The position numbers were made by a program, and so were the translations under genes. From NCBI GenBank assembly GCA_030038195.1, contig JASHPJ010000070.1, forward strand, positions 1-64,000: a DNA stretch of 64,000 nt, given 5' to 3'. Position 1 is the stretch's first letter. Every line of letters starts with the position of its first letter. Shown here piece after piece: positions 9,110-18,861 of this stretch. The notes under the pieces are model-generated. The model was given only the letters and a program-made list of their open reading frames with translations. It ran no database searches and had not been told where the DNA came from. This stretch comes from Acidobacteriaceae bacterium. GTDB lineage: Bacteria > Acidobacteriota > Terriglobia > Terriglobales > Acidobacteriaceae.

Positions 9110-11566
9110 CTACGCAAAAGTTAGCGAATACTCGGCTCCTGCCTTGAGGGTTGCAGCGATCGCACCATTTGCCGCCGGAGTGAGGCGCAGTGGTCCGCTG
9201 CTCCCTGCAATCGTGGCCACTTGCTGACCCGCAGGCAGTGCGAGCGTGATGGGTCCGTCCATGCCGGCGCGCAGTTTGGCAGCGGTTGCCTTGCCGTTGC
9301 GCCAGACGAGATCGACTTCGACTGCTCCACGCGCGCGCAGTCCGCGGAAGCTGCCTGCAGGCCATGCGGACGGAAGCGCTGGCAGCAAGCGTATGACTCC
9401 GCCGTGGCTCTGCAAAAGCATTTCGACGAGCCCGGCCGTTCCGCCCAGGTTGCCGTCAATCTGGTAGGGTGAGTTGGCTTTCATACCGCACACGTCGAAG
9501 AAATTGTTGCGCGTGCAGTGACGCAGCAGCGCGAGCACGCTCTGGTAAGCGGCCTCGCCGTCTTCCAGCCGCGCCCAGCAGTTGACGATCCAGGCGCGGC
9601 TCCAGCCGGTGCTGCCGCCGCCGTTGGACAAACGGCGCTCCAGAACGGCGCGCGCGGCCTTTGCGAGCGCGGGCGTCTCGCGCAGCGTGATCTGGTGATC
9701 GGGATAGAGCGCAAAGAGATGCGAGATGTGGCGATGGCCAGGCTCGGTCTCGCCGTAGTCTTCGTTCCACTCCTGTAGCGCGCCGGTCTTGCCGACTTTG
9801 AAAGGCGGCAGGCGCTTTGAAGCCGCGACCACCTGCGCGCGCAGCTCTTCGTCTACACCGAGGATTTTGCTCATGCGCTCTACGCGATCGAACACGGCGC
9901 GGATAATCTCCGTGTCCATGGCGGGAGACATGCACAGGCTGGCATTGCTGCCGTCGGGCAGCATGTACCTGTTTTCCGGCGACTGGCTTGGACCGCTCTG
10001 CAATGTGCCGTCTGGGGCTTCGACCAGATAGTCCAGGAAAAACAGTGCGATCTCCCTGATGCACGGATATCCGCGGTCGCGCAGAAAGTTCTTGTCGAGC
10101 GAGTAGGCGTAGTGCGAAAAGAGATGGAGTGAGATCCACGCCGCGCCCATGGGCCAGATGCCGGCCTGCACGTAATCGACGGGGATGGAGTCTCCCCAGA
10201 GATCGGTGTTGTGGTTGACGAGAAACCCGCGGGCGTTGAAGTATCTCTTCGCCGTTTGCGCGCCGAAGCTGCGCGTCGCATCGAGAAGATCGAACAACTG
10301 CAGATGCAGATCGGCGAGATTCGCGTTCTCGGCCATCCAGTAGTTCATCTCGGTGTTGATATTGACCGTAAACTTCGAGCCCCACGGTGGATCGAGACTC
10401 TCGTTCCAGATGCCTTGCAAATTTGCCGGCAGAGTGCCGGGCCGGCTGCTGCTGATGAGCATGTAACGGCCGAAGTGGAAGTACGTGGCGATGAGGCCTG
10501 GGTCTTCTGCGCCCTCTTTCACGCGCATCATGCGCTTGTCTGTGGCCATATCGCGGAGCGGGTCGGGGCCGTCGAGGAGCTCAAGACCGACGCGGCGCGC
10601 GTAGCTTTGATAGTCCGCGACGTGCTCAGCGCGAAGCCGCTCATACGACGCCGCCGATGCCGCGCGAAGATTGCGGGCGCAGGCCGCGGCCATGCCGGCT
10701 GCATCGCGCTCGCGAAAATCAGTCGCTGCGGTCAGAAACAGCGTGATAGCGCGCGCGTTTTCGATGCGCAGTGTATCGCCGGTCGCGTGCATGCTGCCGC
10801 CTTCGGCGATTGCCTTGAGTTCCGCGCGAAAAGCAACGCCAGCCTGGCGCTCCTGCGTAGCCGGATCGGTGGTTGGCTTGACAGGCCTGGCTGCGCCGGT
10901 CATCACCAGGCGACTGCTGCCGAGCGATTCAGTCTGGCTGTGCGCAGGGCGGTCGAGGCGGACGGTCAGCGCGATAGGCTGTGTGCATTCGATGCGCGCC
11001 GCAATCACATTGCGTGGCGCGGAGCTGAAGACTTCGCGCGTCCAGGATGCGCCACCGGCGGTAAAACGCGTGGTGACGATGGCCTGATCGAGATCGAGTG
11101 CGAGGCGGTAGGAGCTTACGTCCGCGGGCACATCGTCGAAGTCGAGCCGGAGATCGCCGAGGGTTTGATAGACGGGCAGACGCACAGGAATGCCCATCAT
11201 CACTTCGGCGGCGAGAGCTTCTGCCTCGTGAACCTTGCCGGCCATGAGCAGGCTGCGGACTTCCGACGAGCGCACGGCCTGCGGGTTGTTGCGATCGCGG
11301 CGCTCGCCGTCCCAGATAGTCTCTTCGTTAAGCTGCAGGCGCTCTTTGGCGGGATTGCCGAAGACCATGGCGCCGAGCCGGCCGTTGCCAACCGGCAGCG
11401 CATCCGGCCATGTGGCGGCGGGCTGCTCGAAGAAGAGCACGGGACCGCGGGAAGGTTCGGCGTTTTCACTGGCCCATGCGGTCAGAGAGCGACGCTGCAT
11501 GAGAGCCGCGCTCGACAATGCCGTATTGCGCAGGAAGCGGCGGCGGCTCCATCGTTGCCTCGGCAT
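9110..11566 (-). CDS. GH95 alpha-L-fucosidase-type glycoside hydrolase, Tat-exported
   Basis: An 818-aa protein. The N-terminus SRRRFLRNTALSSAA is a twin-arginine signal. The mature part starts with the GH95 block DALPVGNGRLGAMVFG and RLQLNEETIWDG, and the (alpha/alpha)6 catalytic region carries NLQGIWNESLDPPWGSKF and NINTEMNYWMAENANL, segments that hold catalytic and ligand-binding residues in GH95 enzymes. GGGAGGA precedes the ATG. Family activity is hydrolysis of alpha-1,2-L-fucosides (some members act on L-galactosides). Another exported glycosidase gene follows upstream on the same strand, with about 125 bp between, suggesting cooperation on the same plant or microbial glycan. Confidence 0.9.
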   Translation of the reverse strand: MPRQRWSRRRFLRNTALSSAALMQRRSLTAWASENAEPSRGPVLFFEQPAATWPDALPVGNGRLGAMVFGNPAKERLQLNEETIWDGERRDRNNPQAVRSSEVRSLLMAGKVHEAEALAAEVMMGIPVRLPVYQTLGDLRLDFDDVPADVSSYRLALDLDQAIVTTRFTAGGASWTREVFSSAPRNVIAARIECTQPIALTVRLDRPAHSQTESLGSSRLVMTGAARPVKPTTDPATQERQAGVAFRAELKAIAEGGSMHATGDTLRIENARAITLFLTAATDFRERDAAGMAAACARNLRAASAASYERLRAEHVADYQSYARRVGLELLDGPDPLRDMATDKRMMRVKEGAEDPGLIATYFHFGRYMLISSSRPGTLPANLQGIWNESLDPPWGSKFTVNINTEMNYWMAENANLADLHLQLFDLLDATRSFGAQTAKRYFNARGFLVNHNTDLWGDSIPVDYVQAGIWPMGAAWISLHLFSHYAYSLDKNFLRDRGYPCIREIALFFLDYLVEAPDGTLQSGPSQSPENRYMLPDGSNASLCMSPAMDTEIIRAVFDRVERMSKILGVDEELRAQVVAASKRLPPFKVGKTGALQEWNEDYGETEPGHRHISHLFALYPDHQITLRETPALAKAARAVLERRLSNGGGSTGWSRAWIVNCWARLEDGEAAYQSVLALLRHCTRNNFFDVCGMKANSPYQIDGNLGGTAGLVEMLLQSHGGVIRLLPALPSAWPAGSFRGLRARGAVEVDLVWRNGKATAAKLRAGMDGPITLALPAGQQVATIAGSSGPLRLTPAANGAIAATLKAGAEYSLTFA

Positions 11567-11690
11567 GGTTCCTCCCCAATTTCGAAGTTATTTCTCGGTC
11601 GTACCGCGCTGTATGGAGCCACACGCAGCGCAAGGGCAATTGTAGCGCTATGCGTTGCACCGTCTTTGCCAATGGCCATGGCAAGATCGG

Positions 11691-13586
11691 CTACTCGGCT
11701 TTGATGGTAGAAAGAACCACGATCTCTCCAGGCTGGACGACCAGATCATTGGGAACAGCGGAAATCGCGTTCGCTTCTTCAAGGCCGGTCCGTTCCATTT
11801 CACTCCATGTGTGGGTAGCGCCCTGAACGGCAACCTTGCGCGGCGTGACGGCGCGGTTGATGAGCACGAGGGTTTCGTTGCCGCCGCCGGCGAATGCACT
11901 GGCCAGCAGGCCGGGATCGGGGCTTTCGACGCCAATACGCTTCATGCCCTTGAGGATGTGGCGGCTGTACGCGCCGAGGACGCGCAGCTCGAAGCTCGAT
12001 GGAGCGGGAACCCAGCCGTTCACGCGGTCCGGCACGAGGAGCGCCCGCGAGCCGCCGAAGGTGGGCTGCTCGACATCGAGAATCGTCCAGCAGTACAGGA
12101 GTGCAACCGCATCGAGGATCGTAAGGTTCTTGTGATAGAGCTGCGCGGCGGCGAAGGCGATGCGGTAAGAAGGTTCTTGCAGGTGCGGATCGTTGAAGCA
12201 GATTTCCGTGGCCAGGAATGGCTTGCCGCGCGCGGCCTCGTGCATGGCCTTCATGCGCGCATCGTACATGTCGGGGTTGGCCGCGAACTCCTGAAAGTCG
12301 TACTCGTGCGTCGTGGCGTAATCCAGGTCGCGCCATGCATCGGCGTCTTTGCTCAGCTCGTTGGCGCGGTCGATGCCGAGGGTCATGAAGCTGGCATCGG
12401 CCATGTGAATCTGCGTATGCGTGAAGCCGGCTTTGTCGAGCGCGCGGCGCAGGGCGACAGCCATGGCGCTGAAGACCTGCGGTGGCTGATCGACTTCGTT
12501 CTCCACGCCGACAATGAGCGGAGCGGCGCCCGTGGCGGCCTGCGCTTTTTTGCAGTATTCCACGACAATGCGCGCGTATTCGTCAGGATTGGCTACGCGC
12601 TTGATGGGCTTGTTCCAGGTATCGGTCTGGCTGGAGCCGTTGTAAGGCACGGTGGCCCAGGACGGCAGCGCCCATAGCTCGTAGATGACGCCGCCGCCGA
12701 GATCGACTATATGGCGGCTGTAATCGAAGCTCGATACTTCGCTGTTGGGGAAGTTGTCACCGTAGTAATGCGGCGTGGCGTCCTTCAGGTCTTCAAGATT
12801 GCTCAGGTCGGGCTTGAGCTGTGTGCCCATCGGGTACTCGCGGAAGAGCAACAGGTTGTAGCTCTTGAGAATCTTCCAGTACTCGCGCTTGCCCGCTTCG
12901 CTCAGCTCCTCATACGCGGGAATGCTGGGGCTGCCTCCAAAGCCAAGCATGGTCTGGTGCACTTCAGAGGGATTGATCGTAACGGTGTCCATCTTCACGT
13001 CGGGCTGCAGCAGCGCGCCGGCAACAACTTCATGCGCGGAGCGCGGGGCGGCGAGCATGAGCTGGTGGCGCGTGACGTCGAAGAGCAGCGGCGCTTCCAG
13101 GATGCGCTGGCCGTTGAGCAATACCTGCACGGCGAGATGAGAATCGGCGATGACGGTGAGCATGCGCGGCTGGCCGGTGTACTGGCGCTCGCTGGTGAAA
13201 GTAGTTTTCTCAGGGTAGTTGCCCTGGCCTTCGTAGAGACCCATTGAATCGTAGTAGCGTTCCGCGATGCGGATCTTGCTCGATGTGAGCTCGACGGTGA
13301 ATCCGGCGCGAGGCCCCGTAAAGATCCAGCGCAGCGTGGCACGCGCAGGGATGTCGGCATCGAGGGCGAGCGTGCGCTCGAAAAGGGCGGGCAGATTTTC
13401 GTGGAAGTATTTGCGCGCGATCTCGTCCGGGCGCGACCAGCCAGCGCCGGGAGGCCCATCGGAGACGAAGCGGAAAGTGTCAGCCGGCTGCTGTGTTGAA
13501 GACGGCGGCGCGGGCAATTGAATGGCCTGCTGAGCCAGGAGCGAGGTTGCGAAAAAGAGCCAAGCGAAACAGCCGGAAGACCGCAT
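11691..13586 (-). CDS. Secreted clan GH-A glycoside hydrolase (GH30-like)
   Basis: A 631-aa protein with an N-terminal signal peptide (hydrophobic FAWLFFATSLLAQQA), an N-terminal beta-rich domain of about 200 residues, and a TIM-barrel region starting TMLGFGGSPSIPAYEEL, which resembles GH30. The acid/base is probably the second Glu of GVENEVDQ (about E363) and the nucleophile Glu in LATEICFND (about E457), spaced as expected for clan GH-A. The C-terminal about 90 residues form a beta-domain. The exact GH family and substrate are uncertain. It is upstream of the GH95 gene in the same orientation. Confidence 0.7.
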   Translation of the reverse strand: MRSSGCFAWLFFATSLLAQQAIQLPAPPSSTQQPADTFRFVSDGPPGAGWSRPDEIARKYFHENLPALFERTLALDADIPARATLRWIFTGPRAGFTVELTSSKIRIAERYYDSMGLYEGQGNYPEKTTFTSERQYTGQPRMLTVIADSHLAVQVLLNGQRILEAPLLFDVTRHQLMLAAPRSAHEVVAGALLQPDVKMDTVTINPSEVHQTMLGFGGSPSIPAYEELSEAGKREYWKILKSYNLLLFREYPMGTQLKPDLSNLEDLKDATPHYYGDNFPNSEVSSFDYSRHIVDLGGGVIYELWALPSWATVPYNGSSQTDTWNKPIKRVANPDEYARIVVEYCKKAQAATGAAPLIVGVENEVDQPPQVFSAMAVALRRALDKAGFTHTQIHMADASFMTLGIDRANELSKDADAWRDLDYATTHEYDFQEFAANPDMYDARMKAMHEAARGKPFLATEICFNDPHLQEPSYRIAFAAAQLYHKNLTILDAVALLYCWTILDVEQPTFGGSRALLVPDRVNGWVPAPSSFELRVLGAYSRHILKGMKRIGVESPDPGLLASAFAGGGNETLVLINRAVTPRKVAVQGATHTWSEMERTGLEEANAISAVPNDLVVQPGEIVVLSTIKAE

Positions 13587-13641
13587 GGCCTCGATTATCC
13601 GGGACGGCGGGATGGAAGTGTCAAGAACGATGAGTGTGGAA

Positions 13642-14607
13642 TTATGAAGCGGATGGTCCGGATGAATCGCGCAGGAGACCTATTACCTCGTCCAGCGCTG
13701 ATTCCCACGGGGCAAGCTGAACAGCAAAGATGTTGCGCAGCTTTTCGTTTGAAAGGACGGAGTTGCGCGGACGTGCGGCGGGCGTGGGGTAGCTTGCAGT
13801 TGCAATCGAGGCGAGCTCGGGAACTTTCACGCCGAGAGCTTTGGACGCGCGCGCGAAGATGGCCTGCGCGAAGCCGAACCACGAGGTCGATCCGGCACAG
13901 GTCATGTGGTAGAGGCCGACCCACTCCTGCGCTGTGCCGAAGCGGCCGGCCAGGACGCCGCTGACGACGGCGTGGGTGGCGCGGGCCAGCTCGATGGACG
14001 TGGTAGGCGCGCCGATCTGGTCGTCGACGATGGAGAGCCGGTCGCGCTCGCGGGCGAGGCGCAGCATGGTGAGCAAAAAGTTTTTTCCATGCGGGCCGTA
14101 GACCCAACTGGTGCGAAAGATGAGAGAACGGCCGCCGGCGTTTTGAGTTGCGCGTTCGCCGGCGAGTTTTGATGCGCCGTAAATATTGAGGGGATTGGGT
14201 GCGTCGGTTTCAGTCCATGGGCCGGACTTCATGCCATCGAAGACATAATCCGTGGAGTAGTAAACGAGCAGCGCGTTGAGCTTGAGAGCTTCTTCGGCCA
14301 GGACGCGCGGCCCTTCGGCGTTGATGGTGTGGGCGCGTTCCGGCTCGGATTCGGCGCGATCCACGGCCGTGTAAGCGGCGGCGTTGAGAATCACTTCCGG
14401 CTGGACGCTGCGCACGAGAGCGCGGAGCTGATCAGGATTAGCCAGGTCGCCGGAGCTGTGATCGACTGCGGTCATGCAGCCTGAAGCGGCAAAGGCGGAT
14501 TGGAGCTCGACGCCGAGCTGTCCAGCGGCGCCGAAAAGGAGGATGCGCGGGCCGGAGGGTGCGTTTTTCCCTTGTTTGCCTTGATTGACGCTTGAATCTT
14601 CAGCCAT
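13642..14607 (-). CDS. rfbD: dTDP-4-dehydrorhamnose reductase
   Basis: A 321-aa short-chain reductase, the last enzyme of dTDP-L-rhamnose synthesis (NADPH-dependent reduction of dTDP-4-keto-rhamnose). It shows the Rossmann glycine motif ILLFGAAGQLGVEL, NAAAYTAVDRAE, the catalytic YYSTDYVFDG, then YGASKLAGE (catalytic Tyr/Lys) and FRTSWVYG. The length is normal. rfbA, rfbB and rfbC are not in the window, so the pathway is split. It is transcribed divergently from the cysteine desulfurase gene with 132 bp between. Confidence 0.92.
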   Translation of the reverse strand: MAEDSSVNQGKQGKNAPSGPRILLFGAAGQLGVELQSAFAASGCMTAVDHSSGDLANPDQLRALVRSVQPEVILNAAAYTAVDRAESEPERAHTINAEGPRVLAEEALKLNALLVYYSTDYVFDGMKSGPWTETDAPNPLNIYGASKLAGERATQNAGGRSLIFRTSWVYGPHGKNFLLTMLRLARERDRLSIVDDQIGAPTTSIELARATHAVVSGVLAGRFGTAQEWVGLYHMTCAGSTSWFGFAQAIFARASKALGVKVPELASIATASYPTPAARPRNSVLSNEKLRNIFAVQLAPWESALDEVIGLLRDSSGPSAS

Positions 14608-14739
14608 GCGGCAGAGTCCGTTCTGTACAGGACTGCACTGTTGAGCATTCTAACTGGAGCGGCCGATGCAGCCGGCGGGACAACCGAAAGTCGCGTGAAA
14701 ATGCGATTCCACATACAATTTAAGGAGGAGAGCTGTGCC

Positions 14740-15915
14740 ATGCCCCGTGTGTATATGGATGCGAACGCCACCACGCCTCTGCTGCCTGAGGTGATGGAGG
14801 CGATGCGTCCGTACTGGATGGAGCAGTTCGGGAACGCGTCGTCGATCCACCAGCAGGGGCAGGTGGCGCGGACAGCCGTGGACCGCGCGCGCGAGACGCT
14901 GGCGGAGTTCTTCAACTGCCGCGAGGCTGAGGTTGTCTTCAACTCCGGCGGCACCGAGGGAGACAACACGGCCATCTTCGGAGTGCTGCGGCCGGGCGAT
15001 CACTTCATCACCACGTCGATTGAGCACTCGGCCGTGCTGCGCGCCACGGAGCGCGTGGCGGAGCGCGGCATCGACATTACGTTGGTTGCGCCGCTGGCCA
15101 ACGGTCTGATCGATCCCGAGGCGATTCGGCGCGCGATCCGGCCCCGGACGCGCCAGACAAACCAGACAAAATTGATCAGCGTGATGCTGGTGAACAACGA
15201 GACCGGCGTGGTGCAGCCGGTGGAAGAGATTGGAAAGATCGCCGCAGAAGCGGGGATTTTCTTCCACATCGATGCGGTGCAGGGAGCGGGCAAGGTCGCG
15301 CTGGACATGCGCCGGCTCGGTTGCCACCTGCTCTCGATCAGCGCGCACAAGATTCATGGCCCTAAGGGAGTGGGCGCGCTGTATGTGCGGCGCGGAACGC
15401 CGGTGGAACCGCTGCTGGTGGGCGGCAGCCATGAGCGCCGGCAGCGCGCAGGCACTGAGAATGTGCCGGGCATCGTGGGGCTGGGCAAGGCCGTGGAGCT
15501 GGCGATGGCCAGCCTGGAAGATGGCACGCTGGAGCGCGTGGCTGCGCTGCGCGACCGGCTGGAGGCGGGGATTCTGGCGATTCCGGGCACGGGCGTTAAT
15601 GGCGCAGGCGCACCGCGCACGGCGAATACCACGAATATTCGTTTTGAGCAGGTGGAGGGCGAAGCGCTGGTGATTGCGCTTGATCTCAAGGGCGTGGCGG
15701 TGAGTGGAGGTTCGGCGTGCCACTCCGGCTCGACCGAGCCGAGCCATGTGCTGATGGCCATGGGCCTTGACAAGAACGCGGCGCGCGCGAGTTTGCGCTT
15801 CAGCCTGCTGCGGACGGCGACCGATGCGGATGTGGAGCACGCGCTGCGCGTAGTCCCGCAGGCCGTCGAGCATTTGCGGGCGCTTTCGCCGGTGGCGGCG
15901 GGGACGGCGGGATAG
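14740..15915 (+). CDS. Cysteine desulfurase (NifS/IscS type)
   Basis: A 391-aa PLP enzyme that takes sulfur from L-cysteine and forms a protein persulfide. The PLP lysine is in SISAHKIHGPKG (K204) and the catalytic cysteine in GGSACHSGST (C327), both at positions matching IscS. The N-terminal YMDANATTPLLPEVMEAM block is canonical. ATG 14740 is preceded by AAGGAGG 11 bp upstream; the frame extends upstream without homology. With mnmA only about 100 bp downstream on the same strand, its likely main role is supplying sulfur for tRNA 2-thiouridylation. No iscU, iscA or fdx is nearby, so general Fe-S assembly from this locus is not evident. Confidence 0.92.
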   Translation: MPRVYMDANATTPLLPEVMEAMRPYWMEQFGNASSIHQQGQVARTAVDRARETLAEFFNCREAEVVFNSGGTEGDNTAIFGVLRPGDHFITTSIEHSAVLRATERVAERGIDITLVAPLANGLIDPEAIRRAIRPRTRQTNQTKLISVMLVNNETGVVQPVEEIGKIAAEAGIFFHIDAVQGAGKVALDMRRLGCHLLSISAHKIHGPKGVGALYVRRGTPVEPLLVGGSHERRQRAGTENVPGIVGLGKAVELAMASLEDGTLERVAALRDRLEAGILAIPGTGVNGAGAPRTANTTNIRFEQVEGEALVIALDLKGVAVSGGSACHSGSTEPSHVLMAMGLDKNAARASLRFSLLRTATDADVEHALRVVPQAVEHLRALSPVAAGTAG

Positions 15916-15975
15916 CGGAGCTAGCGCGGTTAGTGGAGTTAGCAAAAACCGCACACGCCAAGGAATAGCTCCGCT
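15914..15975. repeat. Inverted repeat between the desulfurase gene and mnmA
   Basis: AGCGGAGCTA (15914-15923) pairs with TAGCTCCGCT (15966-15975), followed by a further small palindrome TCCGCCGCGGCGGA. Relatives such as GTTAGTGGAGTTAG occur within it. It probably belongs to the intergenic palindromes common in this genome, or is a weak attenuator. Confidence 0.4.
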
Positions 15976-16017
15976 AATCCGCCGCGGCGGACTAACTCCG
16001 CTGCAGCAAAGGAAAGC

Positions 16018-17145
16018 ATGATTGAGAGCACGACCATTGCTGTGGCCATGTCCGGAGGGGTGGACTCCTCGACGGTGGCGGCGATCCTTGCGCGCGGAGG
16101 CGAGACGGTTGTCGGGCTCACGCTGCAGCTCTGGGACCAGACGCGGCTGGCGGGCAAGCACGGCATTCCAGATGCGCCCAAGGCCGGGCGCTGTTGCTCG
16201 CTGGACGACGTGTATGATGCGCGGCGCGTGGCGGAGCAGCTAGGCATTCCTTATTACGTGGTGAACCAGGAGGAGCGGTTCGAGCGCGACGTGGTGCGGC
16301 CGTTTGTGAGCGAGTACCTGGCCGGCCGCACGCCGATTCCCTGCTCGCTGTGCAACGACCACATCAAGTTCGACCAGTTGCTGAAGACCGCGCGCAGCAT
16401 CGGCGCCGAGCGGATTGCAACCGGACACTACGCGGTGAACGAGTACGACGCTACACGCGATGGGAGGCGCGGACGCTGGATCCTCAAGCGTCCGGCGGAC
16501 TTGGCCAAGGATCAGACCTATTTTCTCTTTGGCCTCACGCAGGAGCAGTTGGCGCACACGCTGTTTCCGCTGGGCCGGCTCACCAAGCCGGAGGTGCGCG
16601 CGATCGCGCGGCAGCATGGGCTGCGGCTGGCCGAGAAGCCCGATTCGCAGGAGATCTGCTTCATTCCCGGCGGCGACTACAAGCAGTTCATCACGGCCTA
16701 TCTTGAAGAGCAGGGCGGGGAGATGCCGGATACAGCCGGCGAGCTGGTGGCCGCGGGCGGCGCGGTGATCGGACACCACGAGGGGATCTCCAGCTTCACG
16801 GTCGGTCAGCGCAAGGGACTGGGCATCGCTTCGCCCACGCCGCTTTACGTGCTGAATATCGATCCGGTAAGCCACCGCGTCACGGTGGGTGCGGATGCAG
16901 CGCTGGCCGCGCGCACGCTGCGCGCGCGCCGGCTGAACTGGATCAGCATTCCGGAGCTGACCGGGCCCATGCGCGTGCGCGCCAAGATTCGCCACCGGCA
17001 CGAGCCGGCATGGGCCACACTGGAGCCGGCAGAGAATGGCGAGGCAATCGCGACCTTCGACGAGCCGCAACGCGCAGTTACGCCGGGACAGTCGGCGGTC
17101 TTCTACGACGGCGATGAGGTGGTGGGTGGCGGCTGGATTGTGTAA
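16018..17145 (+). CDS. mnmA: tRNA-specific 2-thiouridylase MnmA
   Basis: A 375-aa PP-loop enzyme that adenylates U34 of tRNA Lys, Glu and Gln and adds sulfur to give s2U. The PP-loop AMSGGVDSS is at residues 10-18. The two catalytic cysteines are in TPIPCSLCN (C109) and SQEICFIPGG (C214). TGHYA and FTVGQRKGLGI are typical. AAAGGAAAGC precedes the ATG. It follows the cysteine desulfurase gene, which can supply the sulfur. Confidence 0.95.
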   Translation: MIESTTIAVAMSGGVDSSTVAAILARGGETVVGLTLQLWDQTRLAGKHGIPDAPKAGRCCSLDDVYDARRVAEQLGIPYYVVNQEERFERDVVRPFVSEYLAGRTPIPCSLCNDHIKFDQLLKTARSIGAERIATGHYAVNEYDATRDGRRGRWILKRPADLAKDQTYFLFGLTQEQLAHTLFPLGRLTKPEVRAIARQHGLRLAEKPDSQEICFIPGGDYKQFITAYLEEQGGEMPDTAGELVAAGGAVIGHHEGISSFTVGQRKGLGIASPTPLYVLNIDPVSHRVTVGADAALAARTLRARRLNWISIPELTGPMRVRAKIRHRHEPAWATLEPAENGEAIATFDEPQRAVTPGQSAVFYDGDEVVGGGWIV

Positions 17146-17177
17146 GGCCGCAGGCTCGTTCGTTTGCGAAAAATTTG

Positions 17178-18212
17178 CTACTGCCGCGCAGCCCAGGCCA
17201 TTCCATCAGGCTCGCCACCGGCGTCGATGTGGCCAACCACCTCCAGCGTCTTCAGGTCGATGACGGCCACGTAGTTGTCGGGGCCGCAGGCCTCGTAGGC
17301 GCGCAGACCGTCGGGCGCCACCAGCACGCCGCCTGAGCCGTGTCCGGTTCTGAGGCGCTTGATCACCTGGTGCGTAGCGGCATTGAGAATCACAAGATCA
17401 GGGCCGGCGGAGACCAGGACCATCTTGCCGTCGGGCGTAAACTTCAGGCGATTGGCGCCAGGCACATGAGCATCCAGGGTGGCCGTGACCTGCTTGGCCG
17501 CTATATCGATGATCGAGAGGGTGCCGTCGCCGGCATTCGCCACCCAGGCTTCTTTGCCGTCGGGCGAGACGTCGAAGCCTTCATCATGCGTGCCGACCGG
17601 GATCACCGTGAGCAGCCAGTCGCCGCCCGGCGGAAGAATCGAGCCCTTTGGCATGCCGGGCATGGTGTCTCCGGGCTTGAGGTCGTACTTTTCGAGGATG
17701 GTGACCGTGCCGGAGTTGACGTTGGTGGTGACGATGCGCCGAGCGCCAGGAAAGACATAGAGCATGTGAGTCCGGTTCTGGCCGATCCCCATGATCCAGT
17801 CGACCCTGCCGGTTGCCGGATCATAGCTGCCGATGGACCGCGCGGCTTCTGCAGTGAACCAGACCTTGCCCTCGCGAAAGGCCAGGCCATGCGGGCCGCG
17901 CAGCGCGCCCAGGTCGATCGCCGGCAGCGGTTTCTGCGCAACCAGGTCGACGACGGCAAGCGTGTGATAGGCCCCAAAACCATAGTTGGAGACATAGGCG
18001 GTCTTGCCATCGGAGGAAGCGATCACTTCATGCGGATCGTTGCCGACGGGAACACGCGCAACTGCCCGCAGAGTTGCGGGATCGACAATGGCCAGGGTGC
18101 GATCGTGCTTGGAGAGCACCAGCAGCGCAGGGCTGGGGGTGGTTTGTGCCGCAGACCAGCTTGCCAGCAAAAAAAGAACAACAACCAACGCGGAGCGAAG
18201 CATTGATTTCAT
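17178..18212 (-). CDS. Secreted YncE/YVTN-type beta-propeller protein
   Basis: A 344-aa protein with a cleavable signal peptide (ALVVVLFLLASWSAAQ). The rest is a series of about 40-residue YVTN/NHL-like blades with repeated features such as ALLVLSKHDRTLAIVD, VSPDGKEAWVANAGDGTLSI and FTPDGKMVLVSAGPDLVIL. It is probably a periplasmic seven-bladed propeller; the ligand is unknown. GGAGGTGG lies 6 bp before the ATG. It is convergent with mnmA (32 bp between the ends). Confidence 0.78.
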   Translation of the reverse strand: MKSMLRSALVVVLFLLASWSAAQTTPSPALLVLSKHDRTLAIVDPATLRAVARVPVGNDPHEVIASSDGKTAYVSNYGFGAYHTLAVVDLVAQKPLPAIDLGALRGPHGLAFREGKVWFTAEAARSIGSYDPATGRVDWIMGIGQNRTHMLYVFPGARRIVTTNVNSGTVTILEKYDLKPGDTMPGMPKGSILPPGGDWLLTVIPVGTHDEGFDVSPDGKEAWVANAGDGTLSIIDIAAKQVTATLDAHVPGANRLKFTPDGKMVLVSAGPDLVILNAATHQVIKRLRTGHGSGGVLVAPDGLRAYEACGPDNYVAVIDLKTLEVVGHIDAGGEPDGMAWAARQ

Positions 18213-18333
18213 CTTTCCACCTCCAGATGCGGTGCGCTCGATGAAATCTCAGTGTAACCGTGGCTGGCCGGCTCGGAACAGACGCTACTTTCATCTCTTC
18301 CGCTTCAATGGCTCTATCCGTCTGCGCACGCCG

Positions 18334-18861
18334 CTATACGAACATCTCCGGGTCGCCGGGGGGATGATTGGGGCGGGTGCGCGAAGCAGGCTCGGGCGCG
18401 CGCAGCGAATCCACGATGGCGCGAATCGACGCCAGAATTCCGGAGAGCTGACGCATAGGCCTCGATACTGCGTCATTCACGAATGCGCCTGCGCGGTCGG
18501 CGGCGTCGAGAACATGGGTGGTCATCGAATCGATGCGGCTGGCCTGATGGCGCGCCTTCTCGATGATCTCGGCCGAGGCCGCCTTCAGGTCGTCAGACTG
18601 GGCTCGCAACGAGTGTGTAAACGCGGCCACGTCGGCCGTCGTTTCTTCGATCCTGGGCGCCACGCGCGTAAAAACCTCGCGCGCTTCCTTCACGAATGGC
18701 GTCACCGAGGTGCGCAGGTCGTCAAAATCTTCGCGCAGGGTGGCAATCGCCTTGCGGATTCCGAAAAAGATTGCGAGCAGGACCAGGGCTTGCAGCAGCA
18801 GCGCCAGGGCAGCAACCCCGGCAAAAATAAGCTGTGCGGTCTGAGAGTCGAGATGGGCCAT
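18334..18861 (-). CDS. DUF948-like membrane-anchored coiled-coil protein
   Basis: A 175-aa protein with one N-terminal membrane segment (FAGVAALALLLQALVLLAIF) followed by long amphipathic helices with heptad character and a Pro-rich tail. The topology and helix pattern fit DUF948 / general stress YtxG-like proteins. The neighbouring YtxH-like gene supports this, since ytxG and ytxH are linked in Bacillus. The role is unknown; an envelope stress function is inferred from relatives only. Confidence 0.6.
   Translation of the reverse strand: MAHLDSQTAQLIFAGVAALALLLQALVLLAIFFGIRKAIATLREDFDDLRTSVTPFVKEAREVFTRVAPRIEETTADVAAFTHSLRAQSDDLKAASAEIIEKARHQASRIDSMTTHVLDAADRAGAFVNDAVSRPMRQLSGILASIRAIVDSLRAPEPASRTRPNHPPGDPEMFV

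Noticed and set aside
9456-10385. Long frames opposite or overlapping strong genes (for example within the GH95 gene, cydA, nrnA and the IscS-type gene)
   Set aside because: They come from high GC at third positions, lack ribosome-binding sites and protein-like composition (excess Arg/Ala/Pro), and the overlapping genes have unambiguous family motifs.
14712-14718. ACATACAAT as a -10 box for the desulfurase gene
   Set aside because: It lies directly against the Shine-Dalgarno sequence, leaving almost no leader, and no -35 was evident.
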